A program made the position numbers and the translations under genes. This document shows, one piece after another, positions 1 through 9,139 of a stretch of 64,000 bases of DNA. Position 1 is the first letter of the stretch, and each line of letters begins with the position of its first letter. The notes below the pieces were generated by a model. That model saw only the letters and a program-made list of their open reading frames with translations, was not told the DNA's origin and did no database searches. Source of the DNA: JAXMHQ01 sp046346665 (GTDB lineage: Bacteria > Verrucomicrobiota > Verrucomicrobiia > Limisphaerales > JAXMHQ01); assembly GCA_046346665.1 (NCBI GenBank), contig JAXMHQ010000006.1:82990-146989 (forward strand), in the 5' to 3' direction.

Positions 1-255
1 GATTTTCTTTCCGATCTCGAAGTGCAGGTGGTTGGGGGTGCAATTGTGGACCACTTCGATTTCCTTGTCGGCGAGCAATTGTTCGACGCTGCCGTAGGGG
101 CGTGAGATGTGCAGTTGGGCGGCCTTGGCGCGCGCGAGGTCGTCCCCGGCTTCGCAGACGGCCGCCATGTCGACAAATCCCAGCCGTCGCGCCGCCTCGA
201 CGTGGGCGGGTCCGACAAACCCGGTTCCGATGATGCCTGCTTTGATCGTTCTCAT
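1..255 (-). CDS. Gfo/Idh/MocA family oxidoreductase, N-terminal part (cut by window edge)
   Basis: This is the first 85 codons of a minus-strand gene that runs off the left edge. The ATG lies at 255 and the protein opens with KAGIIGTGFVGPAHVEAAR, whose GTGFVG loop is the nucleotide-binding signature of the family's Rossmann fold. Further on, the HNCTPNHLH stretch matches the family segment that follows the fourth strand of that fold. Members are NAD(P)-dependent dehydrogenases acting mostly on sugars, inositols and related polyols. The substrate cannot be told from this part. It lies 120 bp downstream of a second member of the same family in the same direction, so the two are probably co-transcribed. 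Confidence 0.85.
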   Translation of the reverse strand, partial: MRTIKAGIIGTGFVGPAHVEAARRLGFVDMAAVCEAGDDLARAKAAQLHISRPYGSVEQLLADKEIEVVHNCTPNHLHFEIGKKI

Positions 256-273
256 AAAATTGGAGTCAACGAG

Positions 274-376
274 GTAGCGCAGGCGGCCGGCCTGCCGTAT
301 CGCAGGCTGCCCAGCCTGCGGAGTCAACGGCGCCGACCGGCGGTCGGCGACACGGCAGGCCGTCGGCCTGCGCTAC
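274..376. repeat. cruciform intergenic element, ~103 bp
   Basis: Outer arms GTAGCGCAGGC (from 274) and GCCTGCGCTAC (to 376) pair, and GGCCTGCCGT pairs with ACGGCAGGCC just inside. Between them lie two self-complementary hairpins, CGCAGGCTGCCCAGCCTGCG and CGCCGACCGGCGGTCGGCG. The fold would be a three-way junction. The right arm abuts the stop codon of the gene at 376-1560. It could act as a transcript-stabilising structure or bidirectional terminator, or be a REP-like mobile repeat; the sequence does not decide. Confidence 0.7.
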
Positions 377-1560
377 TAGCGCACGGCTGCGACCTTGGTC
401 CACGCTTTGGTTTTTTTGGATTGTGCGACGGATTCGAGGACGGCGACGCAACGGGCGCCTTCGAGGAAATCCGGCTGGAGCGGCGCGTTGGTGCTGATGG
501 CGTTGACGAAATCGACAACCTGGTGAATGAACGTGTGTTCGTAACCCAGGACATGGCCCGGGGGCCACCAGCCGCCGACATACGGATGCGTGCTTTGGGT
601 GACAAGAATCGTCCGGAACCCGGAACGATCCGCCGGTTCGCGGCGGTCGCAGTATTCCAGTTCGTTCATGCGTTCGAAATTGAAAGCGAGGCTGCCTTCG
701 CTGCCGTTGATTTCGAACCTGTTGAAATTCTTGCGCCCGGGCGCCAGTCGGGTGGCTTCGAACGTGCCATACGCGCCTTCCGCCACGCGGTCGCTGGCGG
801 CGAACTTCGCCAGGAACACCGAGGCGTCGTCCACCGTGACTTTTTCCATGGCTTTGCCCGTCGCGGCAGTGGCCGTCAGCCCCGAGCTCTGCTCCTCCCG
901 TGCCCGTTCCTTGATGTAGGTCTCCAGCAGGCCGACCGTTTCCGTGATGTCGCCCACGAGGTAGCGGGCCAGGTCAATGAGATGCGCGTTGAGATCGCCG
1001 TGTGAACCCGAGCCCGCGACTTCCTTGCGCAGGCGCCAGTTCATCGGGAACTTCGGGTCCGCCAGCCAATCCTGCAGGTAGGTGGCGCGGAAATGCCGGA
1101 TCTGGCCGAGCTGGCCTGATTCGATGAGTTGCCGGGCGAAAGCAATGGCAGGGACGCGGCGATAGTTGAATCCGACAAAATTTCGCACGCGCGCCTTGCG
1201 GACGGCTTCGAGCATCTTCTGGGCTTCGGCGAGGGTGGGGGCGAGCGGTTTCTCGCAAAGGATGTGCTTCCCGGCGCGCGCAGCCGCGATGGCGATTTCC
1301 GCGTGTGCCGAGTTCGTGGCCGCGATGTCCACGATGTCGATCAGCGGGGATTCCACCATCTCCCGCCAGTCGGTGCAGGCATTTTGCCAGCCGAGCTGCA
1401 AGCGCGCCGAGTGGAGACCGGCGGAATCGCGCCCGCACAGGGTGTGCATGTCCACGTGGGCTTTGAGCGGGAAAAAGCGCGGGGCCTGTCTCCAGGCGTT
1501 GGAATGCGCTTTTCCCATGAAGCGGTAACCGACCATTCCGACACGAAGTGTTCTGGCCAT
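376..1560 (-). CDS. Gfo/Idh/MocA family oxidoreductase
   Basis: This 394-residue cytoplasmic dehydrogenase is complete. The N-terminus (VGMVGYRFMGKAHSNAW) carries the glycine-rich NAD(P) loop, LCEKPLAPT is the conserved EKP motif whose lysine serves in catalysis, and GSHGDLNAHLIDLARYL is the active-site helix of the C-terminal alpha/beta domain with the usual H-x(3)-D pattern. Length is typical of the family, which oxidises or epimerises sugars and inositols; the substrate is unknown. A near-consensus promoter lies directly upstream, and a second family member follows on the same strand, which suggests a small carbohydrate-catabolic operon continuing beyond the window. Confidence 0.9.
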   Translation of the reverse strand: MARTLRVGMVGYRFMGKAHSNAWRQAPRFFPLKAHVDMHTLCGRDSAGLHSARLQLGWQNACTDWREMVESPLIDIVDIAATNSAHAEIAIAAARAGKHILCEKPLAPTLAEAQKMLEAVRKARVRNFVGFNYRRVPAIAFARQLIESGQLGQIRHFRATYLQDWLADPKFPMNWRLRKEVAGSGSHGDLNAHLIDLARYLVGDITETVGLLETYIKERAREEQSSGLTATAATGKAMEKVTVDDASVFLAKFAASDRVAEGAYGTFEATRLAPGRKNFNRFEINGSEGSLAFNFERMNELEYCDRREPADRSGFRTILVTQSTHPYVGGWWPPGHVLGYEHTFIHQVVDFVNAISTNAPLQPDFLEGARCVAVLESVAQSKKTKAWTKVAAVR

Positions 1561-1592
1561 AAAAAGTTGGGATTGAAATAGCGCCCGGCGAC

Positions 1593-1621
1593 TTTATAGT
1601 GACCCTTGATTTTCAAGTCAA
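1593..1621 (-). promoter_or_regulatory. sigma-70-type promoter for the Gfo/Idh/MocA pair
   Basis: Read on the minus strand this is TTGACT-N17-TATAAA, one mismatch from consensus in each hexamer at ideal spacing. The -35 box is at 1616-1621 and the -10 box at 1593-1598. The expected start near 1586 leaves a leader of about 25 nt before the ATG at 1560. Confidence 0.75.
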
Positions 1622-1734
1622 TGAATCACTTGCGCGTGAATTACGGACGCGTGGGATTTGGGGCCGGCAGGGTTCCCCGCTGAAAACCCGGACGGGTTTT
1701 CGGAAATTCGTTGGCTGCTGAATCATAAACACTT

Positions 1735-2766
1735 ATGCCATTTACCGCCGCCGAAATCGCCCGGCATCTCCAGGGGGAGATCACGGGCGACGGGTCCCTG
1801 ATCCTAACCGGCTTTGCCCCTGCCGACAGTGCCGGACCCGGGGAACTGACCTTTGCCGAAAACGCGGATTATTTCGCTCGCGCCGACAAAAGCCGGGCAT
1901 CCGCGGTCATCGTCGGCGCCGGCCCGTTTTCGTCCGAAACCAAGGTTTTGATCCGCGTTTCCAATCCGCGCATCGCTTTTGCCAAGGTGCTGGCCCTGTT
2001 CTTTCCCGAACCGGCCCTTCCCGCCGGCATTCATCCGACCGCCATCATCGCCGCCTCGGCCCAGGTGGACGCCTCCGCTCACATCGGTCCGTATTGTGTT
2101 GTGGGCGACAAGGCCCGGATCGGTCCGCGCGCCGCTTTGCAGGGCGGCAATCACGTCGGCGCCCTTTGCATGGTCGGCGAAGATGTCGTGCTGTTCCCAA
2201 ACGTCGTGCTCTACCCGCGCACGGAAATCGGCAACCGCGTCCGCATCCACGCCGGCACGGTCGTCGGATCGGACGGCTACGGCTACGTCCAGGACTCCGG
2301 CATCCATCGCAAAGTTCCGCAGATCGGCAACGTGATCATCGGGGACGACGTGGAACTCGGGGCGAACGTGACGATCGACCGTGGCGCGCTGGGATCGACG
2401 ATTGTCGGGAAAGGCACCAAGGTGGACAACCTGGTACAGATCGCGCACAACGTGGTCATCGGCGAGCATTGCCTCGTGGTGTCGCAGGTCGGCATTGCCG
2501 GCAGCACGAAGCTGGGCAACTACGTGGTCCTGGCGGGGCAGGTGGGATTGGCGGGGCACCTCACTATCGGCAGCCAGGTGACCGTCGGTGCCCAGGCGGG
2601 TGTGATGACGGACATCCCGGAAAAGGGCGGCATGTGGCTCGGATCGCCCGCGCAGCCGGATCGCCAGGCCAAACGCCAGATGATCGCCATGCAACATCTG
2701 CCGGATCTGATCCGGCGGATGAATGCGCTGGAGCGGAAATTCGGTCTGAAGCCGGGCGCGGAGTAA
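1735..2766 (+). CDS. lpxD: UDP-3-O-acylglucosamine N-acyltransferase LpxD
   Basis: LpxD transfers a 3-hydroxyacyl chain from acyl-ACP to the 2-amino group of UDP-3-O-acyl-glucosamine, the third step of lipid A synthesis, in the cytoplasm. The 343-residue length is normal. Residues 1-100 form the uridine-binding domain (ITGDGSLILTGFAPADSAGPGELTFAENADY) and residues 105-310 a left-handed beta helix of hexapeptide repeats. The catalytic histidine is His238 in VQIAHNVVIGEH, preceded by the typical VTIDRGALGSTIVGKGTKVDN run. The C-terminus is the usual helical extension. The gene stands alone, divergent from the dehydrogenases, without the common lpxA/fabZ neighbours. It implies a lipopolysaccharide-type outer membrane. 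Confidence 0.96.
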   Translation: MPFTAAEIARHLQGEITGDGSLILTGFAPADSAGPGELTFAENADYFARADKSRASAVIVGAGPFSSETKVLIRVSNPRIAFAKVLALFFPEPALPAGIHPTAIIAASAQVDASAHIGPYCVVGDKARIGPRAALQGGNHVGALCMVGEDVVLFPNVVLYPRTEIGNRVRIHAGTVVGSDGYGYVQDSGIHRKVPQIGNVIIGDDVELGANVTIDRGALGSTIVGKGTKVDNLVQIAHNVVIGEHCLVVSQVGIAGSTKLGNYVVLAGQVGLAGHLTIGSQVTVGAQAGVMTDIPEKGGMWLGSPAQPDRQAKRQMIAMQHLPDLIRRMNALERKFGLKPGAE

Positions 2767-2990
2767 CTTTGATCCCGTCGAATAGGCCGATGCGTCGTGG
2801 CAAGGCTGGACGCGAATTGGTGTGCCTCTGCTATATGGAAATTGGCGTCAATTCGCGTGAATTCGCGTCAACCCTCTTCCAGACCCCTTTGCCCCTTTTC
2901 GTGTAATTCGTGTGTTTGTGGTTCCACATCCCGCTCCCGTTCAACATTTCTTCTCTTTCTGATTGACCGGCATGGGCTGTCTGTGTCGAG
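2767..2990. repeat. intergenic degenerate repeats
   Basis: No gene is visible. Positions 2840-2876 hold tandem degenerate copies of a GCGTCAATTCGCGTGAATT-type unit, and 2898-2930 a related 'ATTCGTGT..TTTGTGGTT' stretch. The same units recur near 18430, 18650 and 24170. Confidence 0.55.
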
Positions 2991-5900
2991 ATGATAGGCC
3001 GATACTACTGCAGACCGGTCATACTCAGAATGGCAAAGGCTCTAGTCAGAAACGGCAACGGACCCGCGCGGCGCAGCGGGGGCGGCACGACGAAGTACGA
3101 CGCGCACCAGAAGGTGCTGTCGCAAACTTACGGCGCCTTTGCCGATTTGCGCCGCGAATTGTCCGATTCCAAGGCCACCGTCACCGAGCGCGAGGATTTG
3201 CTGAGGAGTTTTGCGGTCTGCATGGATTCCCAGCGCGCCTGGCTTCTGCTGGAGGATTACTTCGAGCGCCTGTCGCTTTCGCGCAAGGATTTTCCATCGA
3301 CCGACTGGTGGCCGCGGCTGCTGGGCACGCAGGGCAACGAGCGGCTCGAGCAGCTCGCCTTTCTTTTCTTGCGGGCGCAACGGTCGCCGCCCACCGAGCT
3401 GACGCCGCATGCCAATCCGCGACGGTTCGCCGAGGTGGAAGCCGCCGAGCAGGAGCGCCGCCTCGTGCGCGAGCTGGAGCACTGGCTTTTTCCCCCGAAA
3501 CCGCTGCACCTCGACACCCCGCGCGCTTCGCTTCGCGTCATTTGCGAGGCCCGGCCGGATCCCGACCAGGCCGCCCGATTCCAGCTCGCTGTCCGCTTTC
3601 ACCTGTTGCGGCCCCGGACCGGTGAAAAAGTCCGGTCCTTCCGGGACATCATCGAGCTGACCACGAGGGCGGCGCACGAGCAGGAATTGTTCGACCCGGC
3701 GGACTGGGAGTTTATCCAATGGCTGGCGGATTCGCACCCGCACCGGCCTTCGTCGGACGAGGCGCTGGTGCTGGGGCATGTCGAATTGATGCATTGGCTG
3801 GCCCGCTGGGGTCACACCGCGCGGCTGCAATCCGCCGCCGGCCGGCCGGTGCGGTTCCTGGGTCGGATGGCCGAATTGACGCCGCATCTTGAGAGCGGGC
3901 CGCAGGAGTTGTCGTTCACGCACCGCCTCACGCTGCCGGACGGACAGGTCTGCGCGCTGGGCGACGTCCGGATCTTTTCCGGCCAGCCGGTTCTCGCGCT
4001 GGCGGGCGACGAATTTTTCCTGCTCCGCAACTCGCCTCCGGCGGCCGTGCTGGAACTGTGGACACGGCAGCCCGCGGTGCCTGTCCGGAAATTAAGCCAC
4101 CGGCTGTTGACGCACCTGCGGCGGAATCCGTCGTGCGGCGGCGTGAACTGGGAGGATCTTTGCGTGACGCACGCTGCGGTGCCGCAGTTTGTGTTCGAAC
4201 TCCTGGACGACACCGTCCGGCTGCGGCTGCTCGCGCGCAGCGCGCGCGACCAGAGCCAGTGGTTCTGGAACAGCCACGAATGGCAGCTCCATCAACCCCG
4301 GCGCGGGCCCGGCGGCAAACCCGAGGTCCTCGACGATCCCCGGCTCGAGTCCGCCACGCAATGGCTGAAGCGGCTCGACTGGTTCACGCCGGAATCGGGG
4401 TTGTGGGTCGCGGACGCGAATGAGAATTTTCTGGGCACGCTTGCCCAGGCCTGGCCGGACCGGCCGCAGGAAGCCGAGTTCCTCGGCAACCCCGCCTTCC
4501 AACGCCTGTTCCTGTCGCCGCGACAGCTCCGCCCCCGCCTGATCGTCAAGGGCAGCGGCATCGACTGGCTCGCCGTCTCCGCCGAGTGGGAGCAGGAAGG
4601 AATGAAGCTGACCCCGGCCGACCTCCAGCGCCTCGCCGTCGCCACCGGGCGCTACGTCAAACTGCCGGATTCCGGCTGGGTTGAACTCGACACCGGCGCG
4701 GTGCAGTCGGCCCACGAAGCGATGGCGGACCTTGGGGTCGATGGATTGGCGCCCGTCGCGCAGAAGATCGGTCTCGAACAGGCGGCGCACCTGGACGAGG
4801 ATGCGTTCCGGAAATTCCTGGATTCGCCGCAGACGCGCGAATTGCGGGAGCGCCTGAAGACGTTTCGCGGCATTCCGTCCACCGGCCTCCCCGCGGAGGT
4901 CCAGGCGGAAATGCGGCCGTATCAGAAGGACGGATTTGATTTCCTCTGCCATCTCAGCCAGGTCCGGCTGGGCGGGATCCTGGCGGACGACATGGGCCTG
5001 GGGAAAACGCTGCAGACGCTGGCCTGGCTGGCCTGGCTGCGGCAGGAACACCGGAAAAATCCGAAGCCGTCCCTGGTGATCTGTCCCGCGTCGGTGCTGC
5101 ACAACTGGCGCCGGGAATCGAACCGGTTCACGCCGCACCTGAAGGTCCTGGTGCTGGAGAGCGGCGCGGCGCGGCACAATTTGCGAAAACAGATCCCGCA
5201 GCACGACCTCATCGTCACCAATTACGCCTTGCTGCGGCGCGACCTCGAGGAGCTGCAGAAATTTTCGTTCCGAACCGTCATTCTCGACGAAGCCCAGTTC
5301 ATCAAGAACCCCGGCGCGCAGGTGACGCAGTCGGTGAAACAGCTCAAGTCCGAACACCGGCTGGCGCTGACGGGGACGCCGCTGGAAAACCGGCTGCTCG
5401 ACCTGTGGAGCATCGTCGATTTTGTCCATCCCGGCTACCTGGGCAGCCAGGAGCAGTTCCTGGAAACCTACGAACCGCGCGGCGGCGAGAATGTCGCCGC
5501 CGAACAATCCATCGCCCGCCGCCGCCTTTCCGCCCGGCTGCGCCCGCTGCTGCTGCGCCGCCTGAAGAAGCACGTGGCGAAGGACCTGCCGGACCGGATC
5601 GAACAGCGGCGCGATTGCCAGTTAGGCGACGAGCAGCGGAAACTTTACCTGGCCGAGCTGCGCCGGAGCCGCGACCAGGTGATGCAGACCGTGGCCGCGA
5701 AAGGCATCAACAAGAGCCAGATCCACGTGCTCGCCGCGCTCACGCGGTTGAGGCAGATCTGCTGTCACCCGCGGCTGGTCGGGAACGATTCGGTGTCCGG
5801 CAAGACGGAAACGCTGTTCGAACTGCTGGAGCCGCTGCTGGCCGAGGGTCAGAAGGTTTTGGTGTTCAGCCAGTTTGTGCAGATGCTCGAGTTGCTCGAC

Positions 5901-6305
5901 CAGGAATGCCGCGCGCGGCAGATTCCGACCCACCTGCTCACGGGCCAGACCAAGGACCGGCAGCAGGCCGTGCAGGCGTTCCAGAACGATCCCAACGCGG
6001 CGGTGTTCCTGCTCAGCCTGCGCGCCGCCGGCACGGGCCTCAATCTCACCACCGCGAGCTACGTCGTTCTCTACGATCCCTGGTGGAACCCCGCCGTCGA
6101 AGCCCAGGCCATCGACCGGTCGCATCGCATCGGCCAGACCCAGACCGTGAATGCCTACCGGCTGATTTCGCCGGGAACCGTCGAGGAAAAAATCTGGGAG
6201 CTGCAACAGAGCAAGGCCAAGACCATTGCGGACGTGCTTGGCGAGGAAGGATTCGCGCGCAGCCTGTCGAAAGCGGACCTCGAATACCTGTTTTCGGAGG
6301 ATTGA
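2991..6305 (+). CDS. SNF2/RapA-type DEAD-box ATPase
   Basis: A large DNA-dependent ATPase of the SNF2 family that should translocate on duplex DNA. The first ~600 residues are a poorly conserved N-terminal region. The motor follows: Walker A is DDMGLGKT (Lys672), the Walker B variant is DEAQ (766-769), motif III is ALTGTPLENRLLDLWSI, and the second RecA lobe has VLVFSQFVQML, SLRAAGTGLNLTTA and QAIDRSHRIGQ, which holds the arginine finger. The length (~1100) fits bacterial SNF2 proteins with a large N-terminal part. The ATG at 2991 is used here; ATG 3030 (MAKALVRNG) is equally plausible and neither has a clear ribosome-binding site. No methylase or nuclease neighbour suggests a defence role. 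Confidence 0.92.
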   Translation: MIGRYYCRPVILRMAKALVRNGNGPARRSGGGTTKYDAHQKVLSQTYGAFADLRRELSDSKATVTEREDLLRSFAVCMDSQRAWLLLEDYFERLSLSRKDFPSTDWWPRLLGTQGNERLEQLAFLFLRAQRSPPTELTPHANPRRFAEVEAAEQERRLVRELEHWLFPPKPLHLDTPRASLRVICEARPDPDQAARFQLAVRFHLLRPRTGEKVRSFRDIIELTTRAAHEQELFDPADWEFIQWLADSHPHRPSSDEALVLGHVELMHWLARWGHTARLQSAAGRPVRFLGRMAELTPHLESGPQELSFTHRLTLPDGQVCALGDVRIFSGQPVLALAGDEFFLLRNSPPAAVLELWTRQPAVPVRKLSHRLLTHLRRNPSCGGVNWEDLCVTHAAVPQFVFELLDDTVRLRLLARSARDQSQWFWNSHEWQLHQPRRGPGGKPEVLDDPRLESATQWLKRLDWFTPESGLWVADANENFLGTLAQAWPDRPQEAEFLGNPAFQRLFLSPRQLRPRLIVKGSGIDWLAVSAEWEQEGMKLTPADLQRLAVATGRYVKLPDSGWVELDTGAVQSAHEAMADLGVDGLAPVAQKIGLEQAAHLDEDAFRKFLDSPQTRELRERLKTFRGIPSTGLPAEVQAEMRPYQKDGFDFLCHLSQVRLGGILADDMGLGKTLQTLAWLAWLRQEHRKNPKPSLVICPASVLHNWRRESNRFTPHLKVLVLESGAARHNLRKQIPQHDLIVTNYALLRRDLEELQKFSFRTVILDEAQFIKNPGAQVTQSVKQLKSEHRLALTGTPLENRLLDLWSIVDFVHPGYLGSQEQFLETYEPRGGENVAAEQSIARRRLSARLRPLLLRRLKKHVAKDLPDRIEQRRDCQLGDEQRKLYLAELRRSRDQVMQTVAAKGINKSQIHVLAALTRLRQICCHPRLVGNDSVSGKTETLFELLEPLLAEGQKVLVFSQFVQMLELLDQECRARQIPTHLLTGQTKDRQQAVQAFQNDPNAAVFLLSLRAAGTGLNLTTASYVVLYDPWWNPAVEAQAIDRSHRIGQTQTVNAYRLISPGTVEEKIWELQQSKAKTIADVLGEEGFARSLSKADLEYLFSED

Positions 6306-6373
6306 CGAACGAGGATGGACGATTGACGCGCGTTAATTCCGCAAGCGACGACGTAAGGAGTTCGTGACTCATC

Positions 6374-6421
6374 GGTAGGGCGCCACTCCGTGGCGCCGGC
6401 CGCGCGCAGCGCGGCCCTACC
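6374..6421. repeat. 48-bp cruciform element, copy 1
   Basis: Outer arms GGTAGGG and CCCTACC enclose two hairpins, one around GCGCCACTCCGTGGCGC and one around GGCCGCGCGCAGCGCGGCC. The reverse complement of this copy is nearly the same as 8968-9015, so two inverted copies flank the esterase gene. It may serve as a transcript end for the convergent genes at 6305 and 6523. Confidence 0.75.
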
Positions 6422-6522
6422 AGCGCAGGGTTTGCTCGCGCCTCAACGTTCTGCGCAGATCAGGATCTGATTTGAGCCTCATGCATAGCAGCGCTCGTCA
6501 ATAAGCCATCGCCAATCGCAAA

Positions 6523-8838
6523 TTACTTGAGGAGGAATCGTTCCCAGGCTTCGGACGCGAGCAGCGGTGTCATTCGGAACGATGCCGGCGACGATTTCGT
6601 GATCACGTCGTAGGCCCCGACGGCCTGGCCGGACAGGGCCACGCGGTAGGTGCGGGCGGGATCGACGTTGGTTGCCTCGGGTTGAAGGCGCGCCCAGCGC
6701 ATCCCTCCAGCCTTCAATTTGGCATCGGCCGCCAGCAGTTCGGCGCCGGAAATGTCCATCACCCCGACCGGTTCGTAATACGCCAGCGCCTGCAGATCGG
6801 CGACGCGCGTTGTGCCAGGCGTGAACCCGGCCAGGGCCGGTGACGCGGGCGCGGCCAGCGCGAAATCGGCCCCGGCCGCCCGGCGGACGGCTTCCGCCGC
6901 GGCGATTTCGAGCTGGTGGGTTCCGGTGGCGGAATCCGGCAGCAGGGCGGAGCGGCTGCGGTTCGAATTCCATTGCCAGCGGCTGTCGAAACTTCCCGTG
7001 GCCACGAGTTTGCCCGGTTGAATGTCCATGACCAGCAGGTCGGCGCCGACAAAGGCCCGCCCGCAGGTTTGCACGACGGGGTTCGAGACCGCGTAAGCGG
7101 CCGCGTCCGGCGAAGCCACCCAGAAGATGAGGCGGGCGGGAGCGAGCGGATTGTAATAAACCAGGCCCAGTGTGCGGCGGGCCGCATCCACCTCGAAACC
7201 GGCTCCCTTGATTTTTCCGTCCGTGATCGAGACGGGCAGCCGGGCCGCCATTTTTTCGACAACGGAATTCTGGTCGGCCGATCCGATCAACACCAGGTTG
7301 CAGCGTTCGATGTCGGCCGGTGTCACGTCGGAATCCGCCTTGATGTTCAGCCGGCCGTAGAGATTTTGAAGATGAGGCACGCCATCCGCGCCGGCTTCGC
7401 CTCCGTCCGCGAGCCAGTCCGGGTGCGAACTTTTGCTGGCGGCGATCGCGGCGGATTTCAGGGCGTCCCGGACGGGCGCATCTCCGAGTGTGCCGTAAAC
7501 GATCAGCAGCGGCGAGCCGTTGTAAACCGTCATCGGGCCGCCGGGCGTGTGCAACCGCGCCGCCGGCACGGCGAAGGTCGACTCCGCCCGCCAGCCATCG
7601 GCGTTTTTGACCAGAAAAATGGTTTCAGGAAGCGGGGCGGCAACGTTCACCGGCACGGCGCCATTCACCGACACGCGGAGCGGTTGGGATCGATCGAACG
7701 GCGTTTCGGCCGTGCGCAGTTTCAGGCGGGTGATGTTTTGAAGATCGGCGTAGAGATTGTTGCTCGAACCGGCGGTAAGGATGAATCGGGCGGGTTTGGG
7801 CTCCGGCCCCCATTCCGCCACCTCCGCCCACCAGGCCCGCGGCGCGGCCCCGTCCAGCGCCGTAAAATCGATTCGCCGCACCGTTCGCGAATCGGGCCGC
7901 ACCTGTTGCAGTGCCCAGGCGCCGCCGCGCTCGTTGCCGGCCGCGTAATTCCAGACGGCATGACCGAACCCGTTTGTCTCGTCGAAAATCACCTGGCCGC
8001 CCATCTCCCGCAGCAGGTTCATCGGGCCGCGGGAGGTCAGGATCGGCACCGTCCAGTCATCCGCGCTGTGCGTGGCGTAGAGGGGGAAGGTGATCAGGTT
8101 GCCCATGGGCAGGTCGATGCAGAAGCCGCACGTGGGCTGGCCGGAGGCGAACCGGTGCGGAAAGCGCGAGCCGAGCCGGAAGGTCGCGCCGCCGCCCATG
8201 CTGCCGCCCGTCAGGTGGACCCGGTCGGCGTCGATGTTCCAGTGCGATTGGACGTAATCGAGCACGTCGATCACATCGGCCTGGGAGAGCCCGACATACC
8301 AGCCGCCGCGGGCGCGGCCGAGCACGGCGACTTCGAACGGCCCGGGATGCGGCGACATGCCGGCGGAATGTTCGATGTGGTTGCCCGAATAACCGTGCAT
8401 GTAGAGCGACATCGGCGTCGGGCGGGCCGGGTCGTAATCGGACGGAATCACCATCCGAAAGGGCTGGCCGCTGCCGTCGGCGGGAGATTCGTAGGCCCAT
8501 TCCTGGACGCCGCGGAGGGTGGAGAGCAGGGCGGGATTGTTGCTGATGCGTTCGAGCCAGTCCGCCAGCCGGGCGAGCTTCTCGCGCGCGGCAGCGCTGT
8601 CGGCCCCGCTGCGTTGCACCGCCGTTTGCGCTTCAAAATTCAAAAACTTGATCCAGCCTCGGTAGGCGGCGAGATCGGGTCGATCGAGGGCCGCCTGGAT
8701 GCGGGGCTGGATGGATTCCAGTGCTGCCGGGGCGGGAGCGGCGGGCAGGGGATGGACGGATCCGAGGAGGGTGAGCAGCGCCACTACGCTGCAAAGGAAC
8801 GGGGAGAGGTGGTTAAGTGTTCCACTTTGCATTTCCAT
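6523..8838 (-). CDS. secreted alpha/beta-hydrolase (esterase/PHB-depolymerase-like)
   Basis: A 771-residue protein with an N-terminal signal peptide (FLCSVVALLTLLGSVHPLPAAPAPA). The alpha/beta-hydrolase domain covers roughly residues 120-320. The oxyanion region is SLYMHGYSGNH, the nucleophile is Ser213 in LTGGSMGGGATF, the acid is in THSADDWTVP and the histidine in NGFGHAVWNY, in correct order. The rest (~450 residues) is a beta-rich domain of unknown role with a Rossmann-like stretch. Architecture resembles bacterial feruloyl/acetyl-xylan esterases and PHB depolymerase-like proteins acting in the periplasm or outside the cell. The substrate is unknown, though polysaccharide or polyester degradation suits the lineage. 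It is a single gene flanked by inverted cruciform repeats. Confidence 0.85.
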   Translation of the reverse strand: MEMQSGTLNHLSPFLCSVVALLTLLGSVHPLPAAPAPAALESIQPRIQAALDRPDLAAYRGWIKFLNFEAQTAVQRSGADSAAAREKLARLADWLERISNNPALLSTLRGVQEWAYESPADGSGQPFRMVIPSDYDPARPTPMSLYMHGYSGNHIEHSAGMSPHPGPFEVAVLGRARGGWYVGLSQADVIDVLDYVQSHWNIDADRVHLTGGSMGGGATFRLGSRFPHRFASGQPTCGFCIDLPMGNLITFPLYATHSADDWTVPILTSRGPMNLLREMGGQVIFDETNGFGHAVWNYAAGNERGGAWALQQVRPDSRTVRRIDFTALDGAAPRAWWAEVAEWGPEPKPARFILTAGSSNNLYADLQNITRLKLRTAETPFDRSQPLRVSVNGAVPVNVAAPLPETIFLVKNADGWRAESTFAVPAARLHTPGGPMTVYNGSPLLIVYGTLGDAPVRDALKSAAIAASKSSHPDWLADGGEAGADGVPHLQNLYGRLNIKADSDVTPADIERCNLVLIGSADQNSVVEKMAARLPVSITDGKIKGAGFEVDAARRTLGLVYYNPLAPARLIFWVASPDAAAYAVSNPVVQTCGRAFVGADLLVMDIQPGKLVATGSFDSRWQWNSNRSRSALLPDSATGTHQLEIAAAEAVRRAAGADFALAAPASPALAGFTPGTTRVADLQALAYYEPVGVMDISGAELLAADAKLKAGGMRWARLQPEATNVDPARTYRVALSGQAVGAYDVITKSSPASFRMTPLLASEAWERFLLK

Positions 8839-8890
8839 GTCTTAACGGCTGTCCGGGAAGTCGTCCAGCGATGAATTTCATTGGCGGGGA

Positions 8891-8910
8891 CCGCAATCTC
8901 ACGATTGCGG
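8891..8910. repeat. dispersed perfect hairpin, copy 1
   Basis: CCGCAATCTCACGATTGCGG is a perfect 8-bp stem with a 4-nt loop, followed by GCTACGGGG. Variants occur at 30320-30339 and at about 44848-44866, always between genes. Confidence 0.6.
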
Positions 8911-8967
8911 CTACGGGGGGCAGGTAAACGCGATCGTGCGCTCCGAGGGGTAATGTCTAATCAGCGT

Positions 8968-9015
8968 GGTAGGGCCGCGCTCCGCGCGGCCGGCGCCGCG
9001 GAGCGGCGCCCTACC
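8968..9015. repeat. 48-bp cruciform element, copy 2 (inverted)
   Basis: Same design as 6374-6421 but in the opposite orientation. It is nested inside a larger imperfect inverted repeat: CTCCGAGGGGTAATGTC at 8941-8957 is complementary to GACATTACCCTCCGAGGAG starting at 9053. The composite spans about 130 bp of the gap between two divergent secreted-protein genes. Confidence 0.75.
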
Positions 9016-9139
9016 AAACCTTCTGCTCGCTTGAAGACACGAATTCAAATTGGGACATTACCCTCCGAGGAGAATGCTTGACGCGCGGCGGGCATGGGAG
9101 ATCCTGATAAACAGCCGAATTCAATAAGCAGACCGGGCC

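Noticed and set aside
2991..6305. SNF2 protein as part of a phage-defence island
   Set aside because: Neighbours are lpxD and a secreted esterase, with no nuclease, methylase or other defence genes.
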